A stretch of DNA of 64,000 nt from Calothrix sp. NIES-2098 (GCA_002368175.1 AP018172.1:7195001-7259000), one strand, 5' to 3'; positions 8,901 through 17,833 are shown, counted from the first letter of the stretch. Translations and numbers: made by a program. Notes: generated by a model from the letters alone, not told the origin.

Positions 8901-10388
8901 TCAAACTTGCCTGTGTATGTGAAGGGTGACTTTAACCTACACACTCAAGAAGAATTTACAACAGCATTAGCAGCTGATTGGACTAACTTTTATACTCGTA
9001 CCAAAGCTAACCTGAATCCTAACTTTGCTTGTCGTCCAAGCGATCCTAGGCTGCCAAACTGTACAACAGGCGACAAATGGCGGCCTGCCGCTGTATTGTC
9101 AGATGCGGTAACTCTACTTTCCAGCAACTTTAGAGAAGGCTTCCGCGATGAGGGAGACTATGACTTGAATGATAATTCGGGGGGTAGTCAGTACACTGCT
9201 GCTCGAACTGCTAGCAAGATGGGAATCAATGCTTACGTCCCTCAAGCCCAATGGTATAACTCTACCAATGGTTTCCCCAAAGACTTTGATACATCTAAAA
9301 CTGGGTATCAGGGTAGTTCTTATGTCACTAACTTTGTAACGCCCATTGTACGACGCATACAAGTTGGGGAGTACGTCACGGAATCTTGCGTTGCCGCGAA
9401 TGTTGCTGACTGTGTTACTGACCCCAAACAATGGAAAGTTTCAACTTCTAATTCCTTAAATGGGGCGGGAAATAATAATTGGAAGGACACTGGAAATTCT
9501 GATGGCATTATTGGTCAACCAATAAATTCATTAAAAACAGGTTCTCTGGGAGCAGATCCAACTAGTACATACGAAAGTTTTCCTCGGAGAATTTCTTTTC
9601 AGCGAAATGCCGACGGTTCATTAAAGTTACAAGATGGTTTGCCAATTTACTATGGAATTGGTGATGATGGCAAACTAGACACATTTCCAGTCTCAACTTT
9701 GAGCACCAAGAAACCACGCCTAGCCGTAGATTCAAGTGGCAATAAAGTTATCATCCCCTGGTTCAACCCACAAGCAGACGGTACATATCAACCAGTTCTA
9801 CAAGTAGACAAACCTTTCGACACAGATACAGACAGCACTCAACAAGATACTGTAGGTATTGTTAGTGGTACCAATAAACACGAAAACTGGTTACAAGTAG
9901 CGACGGCAAACACTTTTAACTTAATCATTGCCGCAGGAGATACCCCTGCTCGTTCAACAGAAGATAATGGTGGTTTACATAACTTCCCGCGCTTTTTGGA
10001 GAACTGGAACCCAACAGGAACAGAAGCGGATGCTTATGCAACCAAGATTAGTGGTTCTTTCATCCAGATCAAGCGCAGCGCTTATGCTACTGCACCGTGG
10101 TGGGCAGTTTTAGAAAGCTCATCCGATAAATATGCGATAGAAAATAGTACTGGCAAACTACCTTACTACCTGCCTCCGACACGCCAGTGGGGTTATGATG
10201 TCGCACTACTTTCTCAATCACCAGACTTGTTTGCCCAAAAATTGGTAAGAATACCAGACGATTCACCCGATGAATACTTCCGGGAAGTTGGTCGAGATGA
10301 CACTTGGGTCAAGACTTTGCTGTGTGCTAAGAAAGCCTCAGACAGTTCTTTTGCAATTAATACCGATCAACGTCCTAGTTGCAGTTAG
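5910..10388 (+). CDS. hpsA: Hormogonium polysaccharide biosynthesis protein HpsA
   Basis: A 1492-residue secreted or surface protein, the first gene of the hps locus needed for hormogonium polysaccharide and gliding motility in Nostoc. The basic cytoplasmic N-terminus (residues 1-48, many Lys/Arg) leads to NAGFVLPTVAM and a single hydrophobic segment (about 50-70), followed by a very large Ser/Thr/Asn/Asp-rich extracytoplasmic part. The G49-F50 junction with a hydrophobic helix looks like a PilX/type III prepilin-like site, though position +5 is Thr and not Glu. The start is ATG 5910 with AGGAAAG at 5897-5903; an in-frame TTG at 5892 is less likely. The pseudopilin gene hpsB follows after 97 bases in the same orientation. 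The homology call is strong; the biochemical function of the family is not established. Confidence 0.88.
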   Translation: MIKKRHLVKAQKFVQQICKQSISAIKKQIIWLLRTLFQTRKRRNSVNAGFVLPTVAMVALVVVLLTTAILFRSFERSKNASNVRVNEAVLNATAPAIDRAKSKLNKLLTDSRLPRATPTDTALESAFNSYINEYTLGDETQLKLISGTDNLFSAWRYPVDTDNNGLFDSYTLYGIYFKNPPVSNGAYTRARNSLEARTPPMTGGGAGDACKDTNGTSATLVGSSGWFKIGSKLKKAFFVYTANVPITDSGTLPTGYERYKGNKGFSAIEYQQERVQLPLVNNAVVYEDDLELTPGGNFKLNGRIITNSNFLTGAKNLTDKAVTLYQISSKDSCFYEADNAKIIIGGNLGAGAFNSSSDREQGTVAHLFNGKGTNPVIDNNNNTKSQKSVTEAPNNIAYNSLAYAERINRLVDVQMGNAISTDPQEVVDSITKKKTALGLATSYTQSDSIRRQYLEIYFKRRTRRVSYAEVALGGDALGDYKVGGSKASDVVKGSNDTLRPDDPWIYPFAASDNTSKSASGITYSNLTLNISSSKLLPSATKPTKLEKELQGNEQKLGDRISVGNNLPELWWNGTKFVGPNKEDTQNLSSTYWDDPTDTDANNIRTRHSQIQQLADLGSIERDGEWELAAAKVPAPQEAVGGLRVVTGAGIYLPKDYTSAGKTGDTNFATASASTEITNTWSDMMPVPSAAYMAATTTFTPYPFYDPLLTYTLPKPTEYQPYLKMRATAVYHYKDDPTNYSATNPKPIACVSSYYDPTNSTTAQNITTFASKTLPTPTNASGLSNNGVVYDVPSNFDTSLTTYQSALNYQALLKYPNGRWVNEPLKNALAKTAANRTLSDKSAIHAAICALQILDGTLSVQATPKIPHGAIKEITFLDGRQVKAIDATTGSKNYDLAKKNRQPFEIRATVLDLNLLRGKTVGPTGQGTSQEYLLPNSGIIYATRDDALLDSSDSSSLISPVDFKLDPTRRPNGIMLVNGSELVRENNYRDAEKGLILASNLPVYVKGDFNLHTQEEFTTALAADWTNFYTRTKANLNPNFACRPSDPRLPNCTTGDKWRPAAVLSDAVTLLSSNFREGFRDEGDYDLNDNSGGSQYTAARTASKMGINAYVPQAQWYNSTNGFPKDFDTSKTGYQGSSYVTNFVTPIVRRIQVGEYVTESCVAANVADCVTDPKQWKVSTSNSLNGAGNNNWKDTGNSDGIIGQPINSLKTGSLGADPTSTYESFPRRISFQRNADGSLKLQDGLPIYYGIGDDGKLDTFPVSTLSTKKPRLAVDSSGNKVIIPWFNPQADGTYQPVLQVDKPFDTDTDSTQQDTVGIVSGTNKHENWLQVATANTFNLIIAAGDTPARSTEDNGGLHNFPRFLENWNPTGTEADAYATKISGSFIQIKRSAYATAPWWAVLESSSDKYAIENSTGKLPYYLPPTRQWGYDVALLSQSPDLFAQKLVRIPDDSPDEYFREVGRDDTWVKTLLCAKKASDSSFAINTDQRPSCS

Positions 10389-10485
10389 TAATTCAGCCTA
10401 ATTGTGGAGTTTGTAGTTAGCACTACACATAGTAGCGCTGACTACGAACTGCCTCAAACCGTGAAAATTCCTGGCAGGAGTAAGA

Positions 10486-11160
10486 ATGATGAAGCACAAA
10501 CAACAGCCAAAAATCCCCTCCTCTAATGACTCTGGTTTTACGATTATTGAATCCTTAATAGCGATGCTTGTTGTAGCTGTTTTACTAACAGCAGTAGCAC
10601 CTGTTATTGTTTTGGCAACTGCAACTCGCGTACAAGCAAGACGGATAGAATTGGGAACTCTAGCAGCAAGAACATATATTGATGGTGTCAAAACAGGAGC
10701 TATTGCTTCTCCAGCATCTACTAGCACAGGCGTCACTTTAAATGCATCCGATCCTCCCACCGCAGGAAGTTTAACTTGTAGTGCTAATGCATACTGTACT
10801 GTGCCTGCCACACCTGCTAACAATTTATACTGTATCGACGGTGACAACGATAGTATATGTAGCCTCAACAGTAATAAAGACTTGCTAGTTCAAGCATTTC
10901 GCTATAACACCGCTTCCACTAGTGCTAGTGCTGGCTACCAATTAGGTGTACGAGTTTACAGAGCAGATGGATTTGACTCAAATGGCAACTTGAAAAAGGC
11001 ACCTAGCAAACAAGCAACTTTCACCGGCGGAATAGGCGATCGCAAAGCGCCATTAGTAGAAATGACAACTGCGATCGCGCCTCAGTCAACTTCATTTAAT
11101 GATTTGTGCAACCGCCTCAAAGATACGGGAAATACAAGTTCAAATACTTCATGCAACTAA
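10486..11160 (+). CDS. hpsB: Pseudopilin HpsB (type II/IV prepilin-like)
   Basis: A 224-residue protein with a class III prepilin leader: 17 polar residues, G17-F18 cleavage point, Glu at +5 (E22 in FTIIE), then a hydrophobic helix to about residue 45. After processing by prepilin peptidase it would be a minor pilin or pseudopilin. The rest is a Ser/Thr/Ala-rich globular domain with several cysteines (SLTCSANAYC, YCIDGDNDSIC) that may pair outside the cell. Two adjacent ATG codons follow a GGAG site (about 10476-10479). It lies in the hpsA-hpsB-hpsC-hpsD gene run. The name rests on gene order plus the pseudopilin type. Confidence 0.85.
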   Translation: MMKHKQQPKIPSSNDSGFTIIESLIAMLVVAVLLTAVAPVIVLATATRVQARRIELGTLAARTYIDGVKTGAIASPASTSTGVTLNASDPPTAGSLTCSANAYCTVPATPANNLYCIDGDNDSICSLNSNKDLLVQAFRYNTASTSASAGYQLGVRVYRADGFDSNGNLKKAPSKQATFTGGIGDRKAPLVEMTTAIAPQSTSFNDLCNRLKDTGNTSSNTSCN

Positions 11161-11191
11161 GCATAAACGTTTGGAATAGAGAATATTCAGC

Positions 11192-12190
11192 ATGAATCCA
11201 ATTCAATTTCTGCTTGGTATCCAAATTAAACGAACTAAGTCAGTTCAAGAGCGTGGTTTTACCCTGATTGAGCTGCTAGTAGCTATGATTATAGCTGTGC
11301 TTGTAATCACACCTTTGCTCGGATTTATGATTAACATTTTGAACACAGATCGCCAAGAGCAAGCAAAGGCAAGTTCCGAACAAGAAATTCAGACTGCACT
11401 CGATTATATTTCTCGTGATTTACAACAAGCAGTTTATATCTACGATGCTACAGGCATTGATGCGATCAAAAACCAGTTACCTAGTGATACAGATAGAGTT
11501 CCAGTACTTGTTTTTTGGAAGCGAGAGTTTATTGGGCAGGTTCTTACAGCTGCTGATAGTAACAAAGATGACACTTTTGTTTACTCATTAGTTGCCTACT
11601 ACTTAATTAAAAACACAGATTCAACTTGGTCTACTAATACTGCTCGTATTGCTAGATGGCAAATCAGGGACGGTGTAAAAGCTAGCAGTGGTGGTGTCGA
11701 TTGTGCTGGATATACTAATACCAAGTATATAAGTAGTACTTACTGTCCTAGTTCGGGTTTTGCTCCTTTTAACCTCGAAGGTGTTGGCACCATAGAGCAA
11801 AAGATGAATAGTTGGACAAGACTAGGCTCCTATACAACAACTACTACAAATCCAGATGGCACCAAAACTACACAAACTACAACTGTAACTCCAGGCTCTC
11901 CTATAGTACTAGTAGATTACATAGATCAAACCATTACTGGAGCGCCATCTGCAACATGTTCTTCTGGTTCAAAAGTAGCACCAGCAAGTTTTAACACCAT
12001 AGACACAGGTAACATGACAAGCTTTTATGCCTGTGTAGATAGAGTGAACACAACAGCACAAGTATTTTTACGGGGCAATGCACTTGCTCGCTTACAAAGT
12101 ATAAACCTAAGTTACGCAGATAGTAAAAAAACTTATTTCCCTGCTGCAAACATACGGGTACAAGGACGCGGATTTTTGTTCACCAAGTAA
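11192..12190 (+). CDS. hpsC: Pseudopilin HpsC
   Basis: A 332-residue prepilin-like protein. The leader ends at G22, cleavage is predicted before F23, Glu is at +5 (E27 in FTLIELLVAM), and the hydrophobic helix spans about 23-48. The first part resembles the PilW/GspJ-type minor pilins (EIQTALDYISRDLQQAVY, a conserved segment in that group). The C-terminal domain contains a Thr-rich stretch around residues 210-230 and four cysteines. It follows hpsB by 31 bases. In Nostoc such pseudopilins are thought to assist polysaccharide export through type IV pilus-like machinery. Confidence 0.85.
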   Translation: MNPIQFLLGIQIKRTKSVQERGFTLIELLVAMIIAVLVITPLLGFMINILNTDRQEQAKASSEQEIQTALDYISRDLQQAVYIYDATGIDAIKNQLPSDTDRVPVLVFWKREFIGQVLTAADSNKDDTFVYSLVAYYLIKNTDSTWSTNTARIARWQIRDGVKASSGGVDCAGYTNTKYISSTYCPSSGFAPFNLEGVGTIEQKMNSWTRLGSYTTTTTNPDGTKTTQTTTVTPGSPIVLVDYIDQTITGAPSATCSSGSKVAPASFNTIDTGNMTSFYACVDRVNTTAQVFLRGNALARLQSINLSYADSKKTYFPAANIRVQGRGFLFTK

Positions 12191-12231
12191 ATCTGCAAAT
12201 ACTAGGACTTAATTATTCATGGCAGTTTAAT

Positions 12232-12861
12232 ATGAACAATTTCAGTCGGCAATTATTGTCCAGAAGTAAGAGCGATCGAGCCTCTAAGGATTTATTGACT
12301 ACAAAACAAGATGGTGGTTTTACGCTACTGGAAATGTTGGTAGTTGTATTAATAGTAGGGATTTTAACTGCAATTGCTGCTCCTAGCTGGCTTGGTTTTG
12401 TTAACCGACAGCGATTAAGTAAAGCTAGTGATAACCTTGTAGCAGCCTTACAGGAAGCTCAAAGACAAGCGAAAATCAGTAAACGTAACTATAGTGTGAG
12501 TTTTAAAAACAATAATCTTCCAGAATTTTCTATTCATCGTGCTGATACTACTCCAACTATCTGGAAGAAACTAGGAGCAGATGTAGGAATCCAAGCAGGA
12601 CAACTGATATTGGGTACTAATATTAGTGCCACCAATACTCTATCTTCTCCTAACACTGTCGCCTTTGATAATTTAAGTACCGCAAAAAGTATTACTTTTG
12701 ACTACATGGGTATTTTAGCCGCGAAAACCGATGGTAGTACATCAGACATAGGTTTAAAAGTTGTTGTAAAATCACCAAACTCTAGTAATGTAAAGAGATG
12801 CGTTGTTTTGCAAACTCTCATAGGAGGAGTACGAACAGCTAAAGATACGGAATGTAATTAA
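12232..12861 (+). CDS. hpsD: GspH/FimT-type pseudopilin (HpsD-like)
   Basis: A 209-residue pseudopilin. The 29-residue leader ends in DGG, with cleavage between G29 and F30 and Glu at +5 (E34 in FTLLEMLVVVLIVGILTAIA). The segment AAPSWLGFVNRQRLSKASDNLVAALQEAQRQAKI is the classic GspH/FimT N-terminal helix. It shares this pattern and the C-terminal RCVV/LG-G/IRT motif with the pseudopilin half of the fusion protein at 16324-17802, so the two are paralogues. It is last before the terminator at 12931, closing the hpsA-D unit. The letter assignment is by position. Confidence 0.78.
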   Translation: MNNFSRQLLSRSKSDRASKDLLTTKQDGGFTLLEMLVVVLIVGILTAIAAPSWLGFVNRQRLSKASDNLVAALQEAQRQAKISKRNYSVSFKNNNLPEFSIHRADTTPTIWKKLGADVGIQAGQLILGTNISATNTLSSPNTVAFDNLSTAKSITFDYMGILAAKTDGSTSDIGLKVVVKSPNSSNVKRCVVLQTLIGGVRTAKDTECN

Positions 12862-12930
12862 CTCAAACTTTAATAATGAGATTGCAAAAAACGTTATAAA
12901 TACTGAGCTAACAATAGAATATTCATCGCA

Positions 12931-12966
12931 AAATAGAAATAGATAAACTATTTCTATTTTTTTATT
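12931..12966 (+). terminator. Strong Rho-independent terminator after hpsD
   Basis: A perfect 12-base-pair stem (12931-12942 with 12948-12959) with a 5-base loop is followed by a T-rich run. It divides the pseudopilin part (hpsA-D) from the glycosyltransferase part of the hps locus. Confidence 0.88.
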
Positions 12967-13069
12967 TAGATTATGGTTGTCAACATAAATAGATTAATCG
13001 CTTTAGCTAAAATGTAAATTTTGCCCGAAAAGGCATAAGTCGTTGTAAATTGTTAGCGGTAAATTTCAG

Positions 13070-14041
13070 ATGAGTAATAATGTTGACTTTACTGTAGCTA
13101 TACCCACTTATAATGGTGCAAGTCGTTTGCCTGAACTATTAGAACGACTACGCAATCAACTCTACACTGACACATTTTCTTGGGAAATTATCGTTGTAGA
13201 TAATAATAGTATAGATAATACAGCAGATGTTATTAAAAACTATCAAGCTTCTTGGGACTGCCCTTATCCTTTAAAATATTACTTTGAAGTGGAACAGGGC
13301 GCGGCTTATGCTAGAAAACGTGCCGTTGCAGAAGCGAGAGGTAAGTTGATTGGTTTTCTTGATGACGATAATTATCCAGTATATAACTGGGTAGCTACTG
13401 CTTATGATTTCGGTCAAACACACCCCAAAGCGGGAGCTTATGGTAGTCAGATTCATCCTGAATGGGAAGTAGAACCACCAAAAAATTTTCAGCGTCTTGC
13501 ACCATTTTTGGCAATCACAGAAAGAGGAAATTTGCCTTTAATATATGAGCCTCAGAAAAAATTACTACCTCCATCTGCCGGACTTGTCATCCGCCGACAA
13601 GCCTGGTTAGACTGTATGCCAAATCAGATGATTTTAACTGGTAGAGTTTCCCACAATATGCTGACAGGTGAAGACTTAGAAATGTTGTCTTACATTCAAA
13701 AAGCTGGCTGGGAAATTTGGTATAACCCAGAAATGGAGATTTATCATAAAATTCCTAGCTGGCGTTTACAAAGAGAGTATTTAATTCCATTTTTTCGCGG
13801 TATTGGACTTAGCCGTTATGTTACACGCATGATAAATATAAAACCTTGGTCTAGGCCGTTAGCTTTATTTGCTTACACACTAAATGACCTCAGAAAAATA
13901 GCTTTTCATCTTCTGAGGTATGGGCTATATGTGAAACATAGTTTAGTTTTATCTTGTGAAATGCAACTTTTTTTAAGTAGTTTTATTAGCCCTTTATACC
14001 TTTGGAGTAATGGATATTTAACTCATAAATTTAAAAACTAA
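13070..14041 (+). CDS. hpsE: GT2 glycosyltransferase, HpsE type
   Basis: A 323-residue family-2 glycosyltransferase, cytoplasmic side of the membrane, predicted to add sugars to hormogonium polysaccharide. The N-terminal GT-A fold shows DFTVAIPTYNGAS (residues 6-18), VVDNNS (42-47) and the metal/nucleotide-sugar motif DDDN at 98-101. TGEDLEM further on supplies the ED catalytic-base motif. The C-terminus is moderately hydrophobic but has no clear multi-span domain. The N-terminus matches proteins annotated as HpsE. The next gene is a second copy of the same type (VAIPTYNGAS, DDDN, EIWYNP shared), a tandem duplication. Confidence 0.82.
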   Translation: MSNNVDFTVAIPTYNGASRLPELLERLRNQLYTDTFSWEIIVVDNNSIDNTADVIKNYQASWDCPYPLKYYFEVEQGAAYARKRAVAEARGKLIGFLDDDNYPVYNWVATAYDFGQTHPKAGAYGSQIHPEWEVEPPKNFQRLAPFLAITERGNLPLIYEPQKKLLPPSAGLVIRRQAWLDCMPNQMILTGRVSHNMLTGEDLEMLSYIQKAGWEIWYNPEMEIYHKIPSWRLQREYLIPFFRGIGLSRYVTRMINIKPWSRPLALFAYTLNDLRKIAFHLLRYGLYVKHSLVLSCEMQLFLSSFISPLYLWSNGYLTHKFKN

Positions 14042-14228
14042 GAGTGTATCGCTCCTTCTGGAGAATCGAATCATAAGTAAAAGTTCCTTCTAGCCTCAGA
14101 CCTCTATCATAACGGATTTGATAATTTTGATATTTACTATCAGCCTTAGATGTTAATGCACTACCATAAACGTAACGCAAGAACCAAAATTAATTTTGAT
14201 TAAAAATTAACTAATCTGGAATGTGTTC

Positions 14229-15146
14229 ATGGATTTCACAGTAGCCATACCTACTTATAATGGTGCATCAACTTTGCCTTTAGTATTAGAGAGATTACAG
14301 AGGCAAATTAATACAGAAAAAATTAATTGGGAAGTAATAGTTATTGACAATAATAGTAACGACAATACTTCTCAAGTAATTGAACAGTTTATGGCTGATT
14401 GGAATACTACTATTCCATTGAAATATTTTTTTGAACAAACACAAGGAATGGCTTATGCACGCTGGCGGGCCATTAAAGAAGCAAAAGGTAAATTTGTTGG
14501 TTTTTTAGATGATGACAACTTAGCTGCTCATGACTGGGTTTATCAGTCTTACTTATTTGGTATAGAAAATCCCAAACTAGGCGCTTATGGAGGAGAAATT
14601 GTAGGGAAATTTGAAGTAGAACCTCCAGAAGATTTTGACAGAGCTAAAACGTTTTTAGCTATTAGAAAATACGCTAGCATAGCAACAATTTTTGAAGTAG
14701 ATAAATTAAGATTGCCTCCTGGTGCAGGGTTGGTTGTTCGTAAAAAAGCATGGTTACAAAGCGTTCCCAGTGTAGTTACACAAACCCAAAGAGGATGTGA
14801 AGACTATGAAATCTCCCTATATATGCACAATCATAACTGGGAAATTTGGTATAACCCTGCTATGCAAATTCAGCATCTCATTCCAGCCTGGCGGATGCAA
14901 AAAAATTATTTAGTTAATATTGCCAGGATTTATGGTATGTCTACATACCAACTACGTTTAATGACTGTAAAAGCTGATTGGCAAAAACCTTTTCTTACGA
15001 TCAAAATTTTCTTAGGTGCTTTGAAAAGAATAATTTTTCATTTACTTAAATATCGGAGTAAAGTTAATAGTAATTTAGGTATAGCTTGTGAAATGTCATT
15101 ATACTTAGGTCAAATTATAAGCCCGTTTTACTATTTAAAACGCTAG
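14229..15146 (+). CDS. GT2 glycosyltransferase, second HpsE-type copy
   Basis: A 305-residue GT2 enzyme clearly paralogous to the preceding gene: MDFTVAIPTYNGAS start, VIDNNSND, FLDDDNLA metal-binding motif and the GCEDYE catalytic-base region. I chose ATG 14229; a GTG at 14223 is in frame but less likely. The 190-base gap between the paralogues holds no gene. The two enzymes probably use different acceptors or donors, because their middle regions diverge, but this cannot be read directly. GTs at this position in N. punctiforme are named hpsE-G; I do not assign a letter. Confidence 0.8.
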   Translation: MDFTVAIPTYNGASTLPLVLERLQRQINTEKINWEVIVIDNNSNDNTSQVIEQFMADWNTTIPLKYFFEQTQGMAYARWRAIKEAKGKFVGFLDDDNLAAHDWVYQSYLFGIENPKLGAYGGEIVGKFEVEPPEDFDRAKTFLAIRKYASIATIFEVDKLRLPPGAGLVVRKKAWLQSVPSVVTQTQRGCEDYEISLYMHNHNWEIWYNPAMQIQHLIPAWRMQKNYLVNIARIYGMSTYQLRLMTVKADWQKPFLTIKIFLGALKRIIFHLLKYRSKVNSNLGIACEMSLYLGQIISPFYYLKR

Positions 15147-15205
15147 ATTTTACTCTTGTGAAGTGAATTATTAACTGAATATTATTAATTATTTAAATTA
15201 TTTAT

Positions 15206-16192
15206 ATGCCTGTTTTACCTCAAATTAGTGTAATCATACCAGCGTATAATAGCGAAAAAACTATTGGACAAACAATTGAATCTGTTTTAAATCAAACTTT
15301 CGCTGATTGGGAATTAATTATCATCAATGATGGTTCACAAGATTCAACATTAGATATTATTGCTCAGTTTCAAGACTCCCGCATAAAAGTGTTTTCATAT
15401 CTAAATGCAGGTTTACCCATCAGTCGCAATCGTGGATTAGAACATGCAGTTGGAAAATTTGTAAGTTTCTTAGATGCTGATGATTTATGGACTTCAGATA
15501 AATTAGATGCTCAACTTAAAGCACTGCAAGCTAATCCTCAAGCAGCTGTTGCCTATAGTTTGACCAATTGTATTGATGAAAAAAACGAATTTTTACGAAG
15601 AGGTACATACATTACAGAGACAGGAAATGTTTATGCCAAGCTACTAGTAATTAATTTTTTAGAGAATGGTTCCAATCCTTTAATAAAGAGAGAAGCTATA
15701 GATATAGTCGGTGGTTTTGATGAATATTTAAAAGCTGCTCAAGACTGGGATATTTATTTGAGATTAGCTGCTCAGTATGATTTTGTAGCTGTCCCATCTC
15801 CTCAAATTTTATACCGTGTATCGAATAATTCAATGTCTACTAATGTTATTAGGTTGGAAGAAGCTTGCTCGGCAGTAATTGAAAGAGCTTTTAAGCAGGC
15901 TCCTATATCTAAACAATGTTTAAAAAAAGACGCTGTAGCTAATCTTTACAAGTATTTATTATATAAGACCTTGGAGGGTATACCAGAAAAGAATAGAGGC
16001 GTTCTAGCAATTAAATTTTTTGCAAAGGCTATCAAAAGTGATGTTAGCCTACTAAGAGCACCTGTATGTTTTAAAATTTTTTGTCATCTTATTGCAACAT
16101 TTATACTGCCTTCTCAACAAGCAACAGATTTATTTGTTAAGTTTCCCAAAATCTTCAATATAAGTACTCTTTTAGGATATATGCAAATCTAG
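15206..16192 (+). CDS. GT2 glycosyltransferase of the hps locus
   Basis: A 328-residue family-2 glycosyltransferase with QISVIIPAYNSEKTIGQTIE at the N-terminus, IINDGS, DADDLW (nucleotide-sugar/metal site) and AAQDWDIYLRLA, where the usual ED base motif reads QD. This belongs to a different subgroup from the two HpsE-type genes and is very similar to the GT half of the next ORF and to the isolated GT at 39288-40229. The C-terminal 60 residues are hydrophobic/amphipathic and may attach to the membrane. The Glu-to-Gln change at the ED motif could lower activity; the Asp is kept. Confidence 0.8.
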   Translation: MPVLPQISVIIPAYNSEKTIGQTIESVLNQTFADWELIIINDGSQDSTLDIIAQFQDSRIKVFSYLNAGLPISRNRGLEHAVGKFVSFLDADDLWTSDKLDAQLKALQANPQAAVAYSLTNCIDEKNEFLRRGTYITETGNVYAKLLVINFLENGSNPLIKREAIDIVGGFDEYLKAAQDWDIYLRLAAQYDFVAVPSPQILYRVSNNSMSTNVIRLEEACSAVIERAFKQAPISKQCLKKDAVANLYKYLLYKTLEGIPEKNRGVLAIKFFAKAIKSDVSLLRAPVCFKIFCHLIATFILPSQQATDLFVKFPKIFNISTLLGYMQI

Positions 16193-16323
16193 TACTCCTA
16201 TTAAATTCATTAACTTAGTACTCTAGCCGTGTAATAGAGAATAATAAAACTGCTTAGAGAGGATGAGTAATTTTTTTAAATTCAACATCAGTCTTATATA
16301 AAAATAATATATTCCTGATTATT

Positions 16324-17802
16324 ATGGTATCAATATCTGTAATTATCCCTGTTTACAATGGGGAAAAAACTATTCAAGAAACTATAGAATCTGTTTTAAA
16401 TCAAACTTTTTCAGACTTTGAGATAATTGTAATTAATGATGGCTCTGAAGATTCTACTTTAGAAATTGTTAAAAGTTTTACAGACCATCGAATACGGATA
16501 TTTTCTTATGCAAATGCAGGTTTAGCTGTAAGTCGTAATCGTGGCTTATCCCATGCAGTAGGTAAATACATTTCTTTCATTGATGCTGACGATCTCTGGA
16601 CTAAAAGTAAGTTAGAGTCTCAATTAAAGAGACTACAAGATAACCCTTCGGCAGATGTTGCTTATAGTTGGACTAATTATATTGATGAGCAAGGTAACTT
16701 TCTAACTCAAGGTGCTCACTTAACATTTAATGGAAATGTTTATGAAAAACTTTTGATGGGCAACTTTTTAGAAAATGGTTCTAATCCTTTAATTAATAAA
16801 CAAGCTTTAATTGAAGTTGGTGGTTTTGATACGTCGCTAAAATCTGCCGAGGACTGGGATTTATGGCTGAGATTAGCAATCCGTTATCTTTTTGTAGGGG
16901 TTTCATCTCCACAAATTTTATATAGAGTTTCTGCTACTTCTATGTCGACTAATCTTTTAAGGATGGAGAATGCCTGCTTGCAAGTGATGGAACGTGCTTT
17001 TTCTCAAGCTCCTGAGTCTATTCAAAAGCTAAAGTCACAGAGTATAACTCATCTTTATAGATATTTAACATGCAAATCTCTGCAAGAACCTTTGAATCGG
17101 CAAAAAAGTTTTCTAGCTGCTAAATTTTTATTGATTTTTTTTATACATGACAAACATCGCTTACAAAGTATGCGCTTTACATTAACAATATTATTGAAAA
17201 TAATTATAGTTATTATTTTTCCTGTGAATCTAGCAAAATTATTATTAATTACAAGAAAAAAAACAGCCAATAAACAAAATTCAATTAAAAGTAGTTCTAA
17301 CAGTGGCTTCACCTTGTTGGAAGTATTGCTAGTAACTTTGTTAATCGGAATATTAAGTGCGATCGCAGTACCCAGTTGGCTAACTTTTGTAAATAATCGC
17401 CGTCTGAATATCGCTCAAGACGAAGTTTACCGCGCTATGCGTCAAGCCCAAAGCCAAGCCAAAAAAGAAAAATTGACCTGGCAAACCAGTTTTAGAGAAA
17501 ATAATGGTATTGTTCAATGGGCAATTCACCCTGCAAGTGTTAATCCTGCCAATGCTAACTGGAATAATTTAGATGCTAACGTTCGCTTAGATGAAGAATC
17601 AACCTTACAGCAATCAAATGGCGTGAGGCGAATCCAATTTGATTACATGGGTAATGTTGATAAACCTCCATTAGGAAGGATTACTTTGTCTAGTAAACAT
17701 GGTGGTAAAGCTAAACGCTGTGTTGTTGTCTCGACAATTTTAGGAGCAATACGAACTAGTAAAGAGCAAAAGACAGCCGAAGATGGTAAGTATTGCTATT
17801 AA
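16324..17802 (+). CDS. Fusion of GT2 glycosyltransferase and GspH-type pseudopilin
   Basis: One 492-residue frame holding two normally separate proteins. Residues 1-about 300 are a full GT2 enzyme (VSISVIIPVYNGEK, INDGS 37-41, DADD 87-90, AEDWDLWLRLA), ending with a hydrophobic stretch (about 283-309). Residues about 310-492 are a GspH/FimT pseudopilin: a basic linker, G328-F329 prepilin peptidase site, Glu +5 (E333), hydrophobic helix, and a C-terminus like the HpsD-type gene (RCVVVSTILGAIRTSK). If cleaved normally, the whole enzyme would be the 'leader peptide'. An in-frame GTG at 17224 (residue 301) could instead start a separate pseudopilin with a 28-residue leader, but no Shine-Dalgarno sequence precedes it. 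The call of both halves is firm; whether one or two products are made is open. Confidence 0.85.
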   Translation: MVSISVIIPVYNGEKTIQETIESVLNQTFSDFEIIVINDGSEDSTLEIVKSFTDHRIRIFSYANAGLAVSRNRGLSHAVGKYISFIDADDLWTKSKLESQLKRLQDNPSADVAYSWTNYIDEQGNFLTQGAHLTFNGNVYEKLLMGNFLENGSNPLINKQALIEVGGFDTSLKSAEDWDLWLRLAIRYLFVGVSSPQILYRVSATSMSTNLLRMENACLQVMERAFSQAPESIQKLKSQSITHLYRYLTCKSLQEPLNRQKSFLAAKFLLIFFIHDKHRLQSMRFTLTILLKIIIVIIFPVNLAKLLLITRKKTANKQNSIKSSSNSGFTLLEVLLVTLLIGILSAIAVPSWLTFVNNRRLNIAQDEVYRAMRQAQSQAKKEKLTWQTSFRENNGIVQWAIHPASVNPANANWNNLDANVRLDEESTLQQSNGVRRIQFDYMGNVDKPPLGRITLSSKHGGKAKRCVVVSTILGAIRTSKEQKTAEDGKYCY

Positions 17803-17833
17803 AATTATTTTTGATCGTTAAACAAGGTATTGT

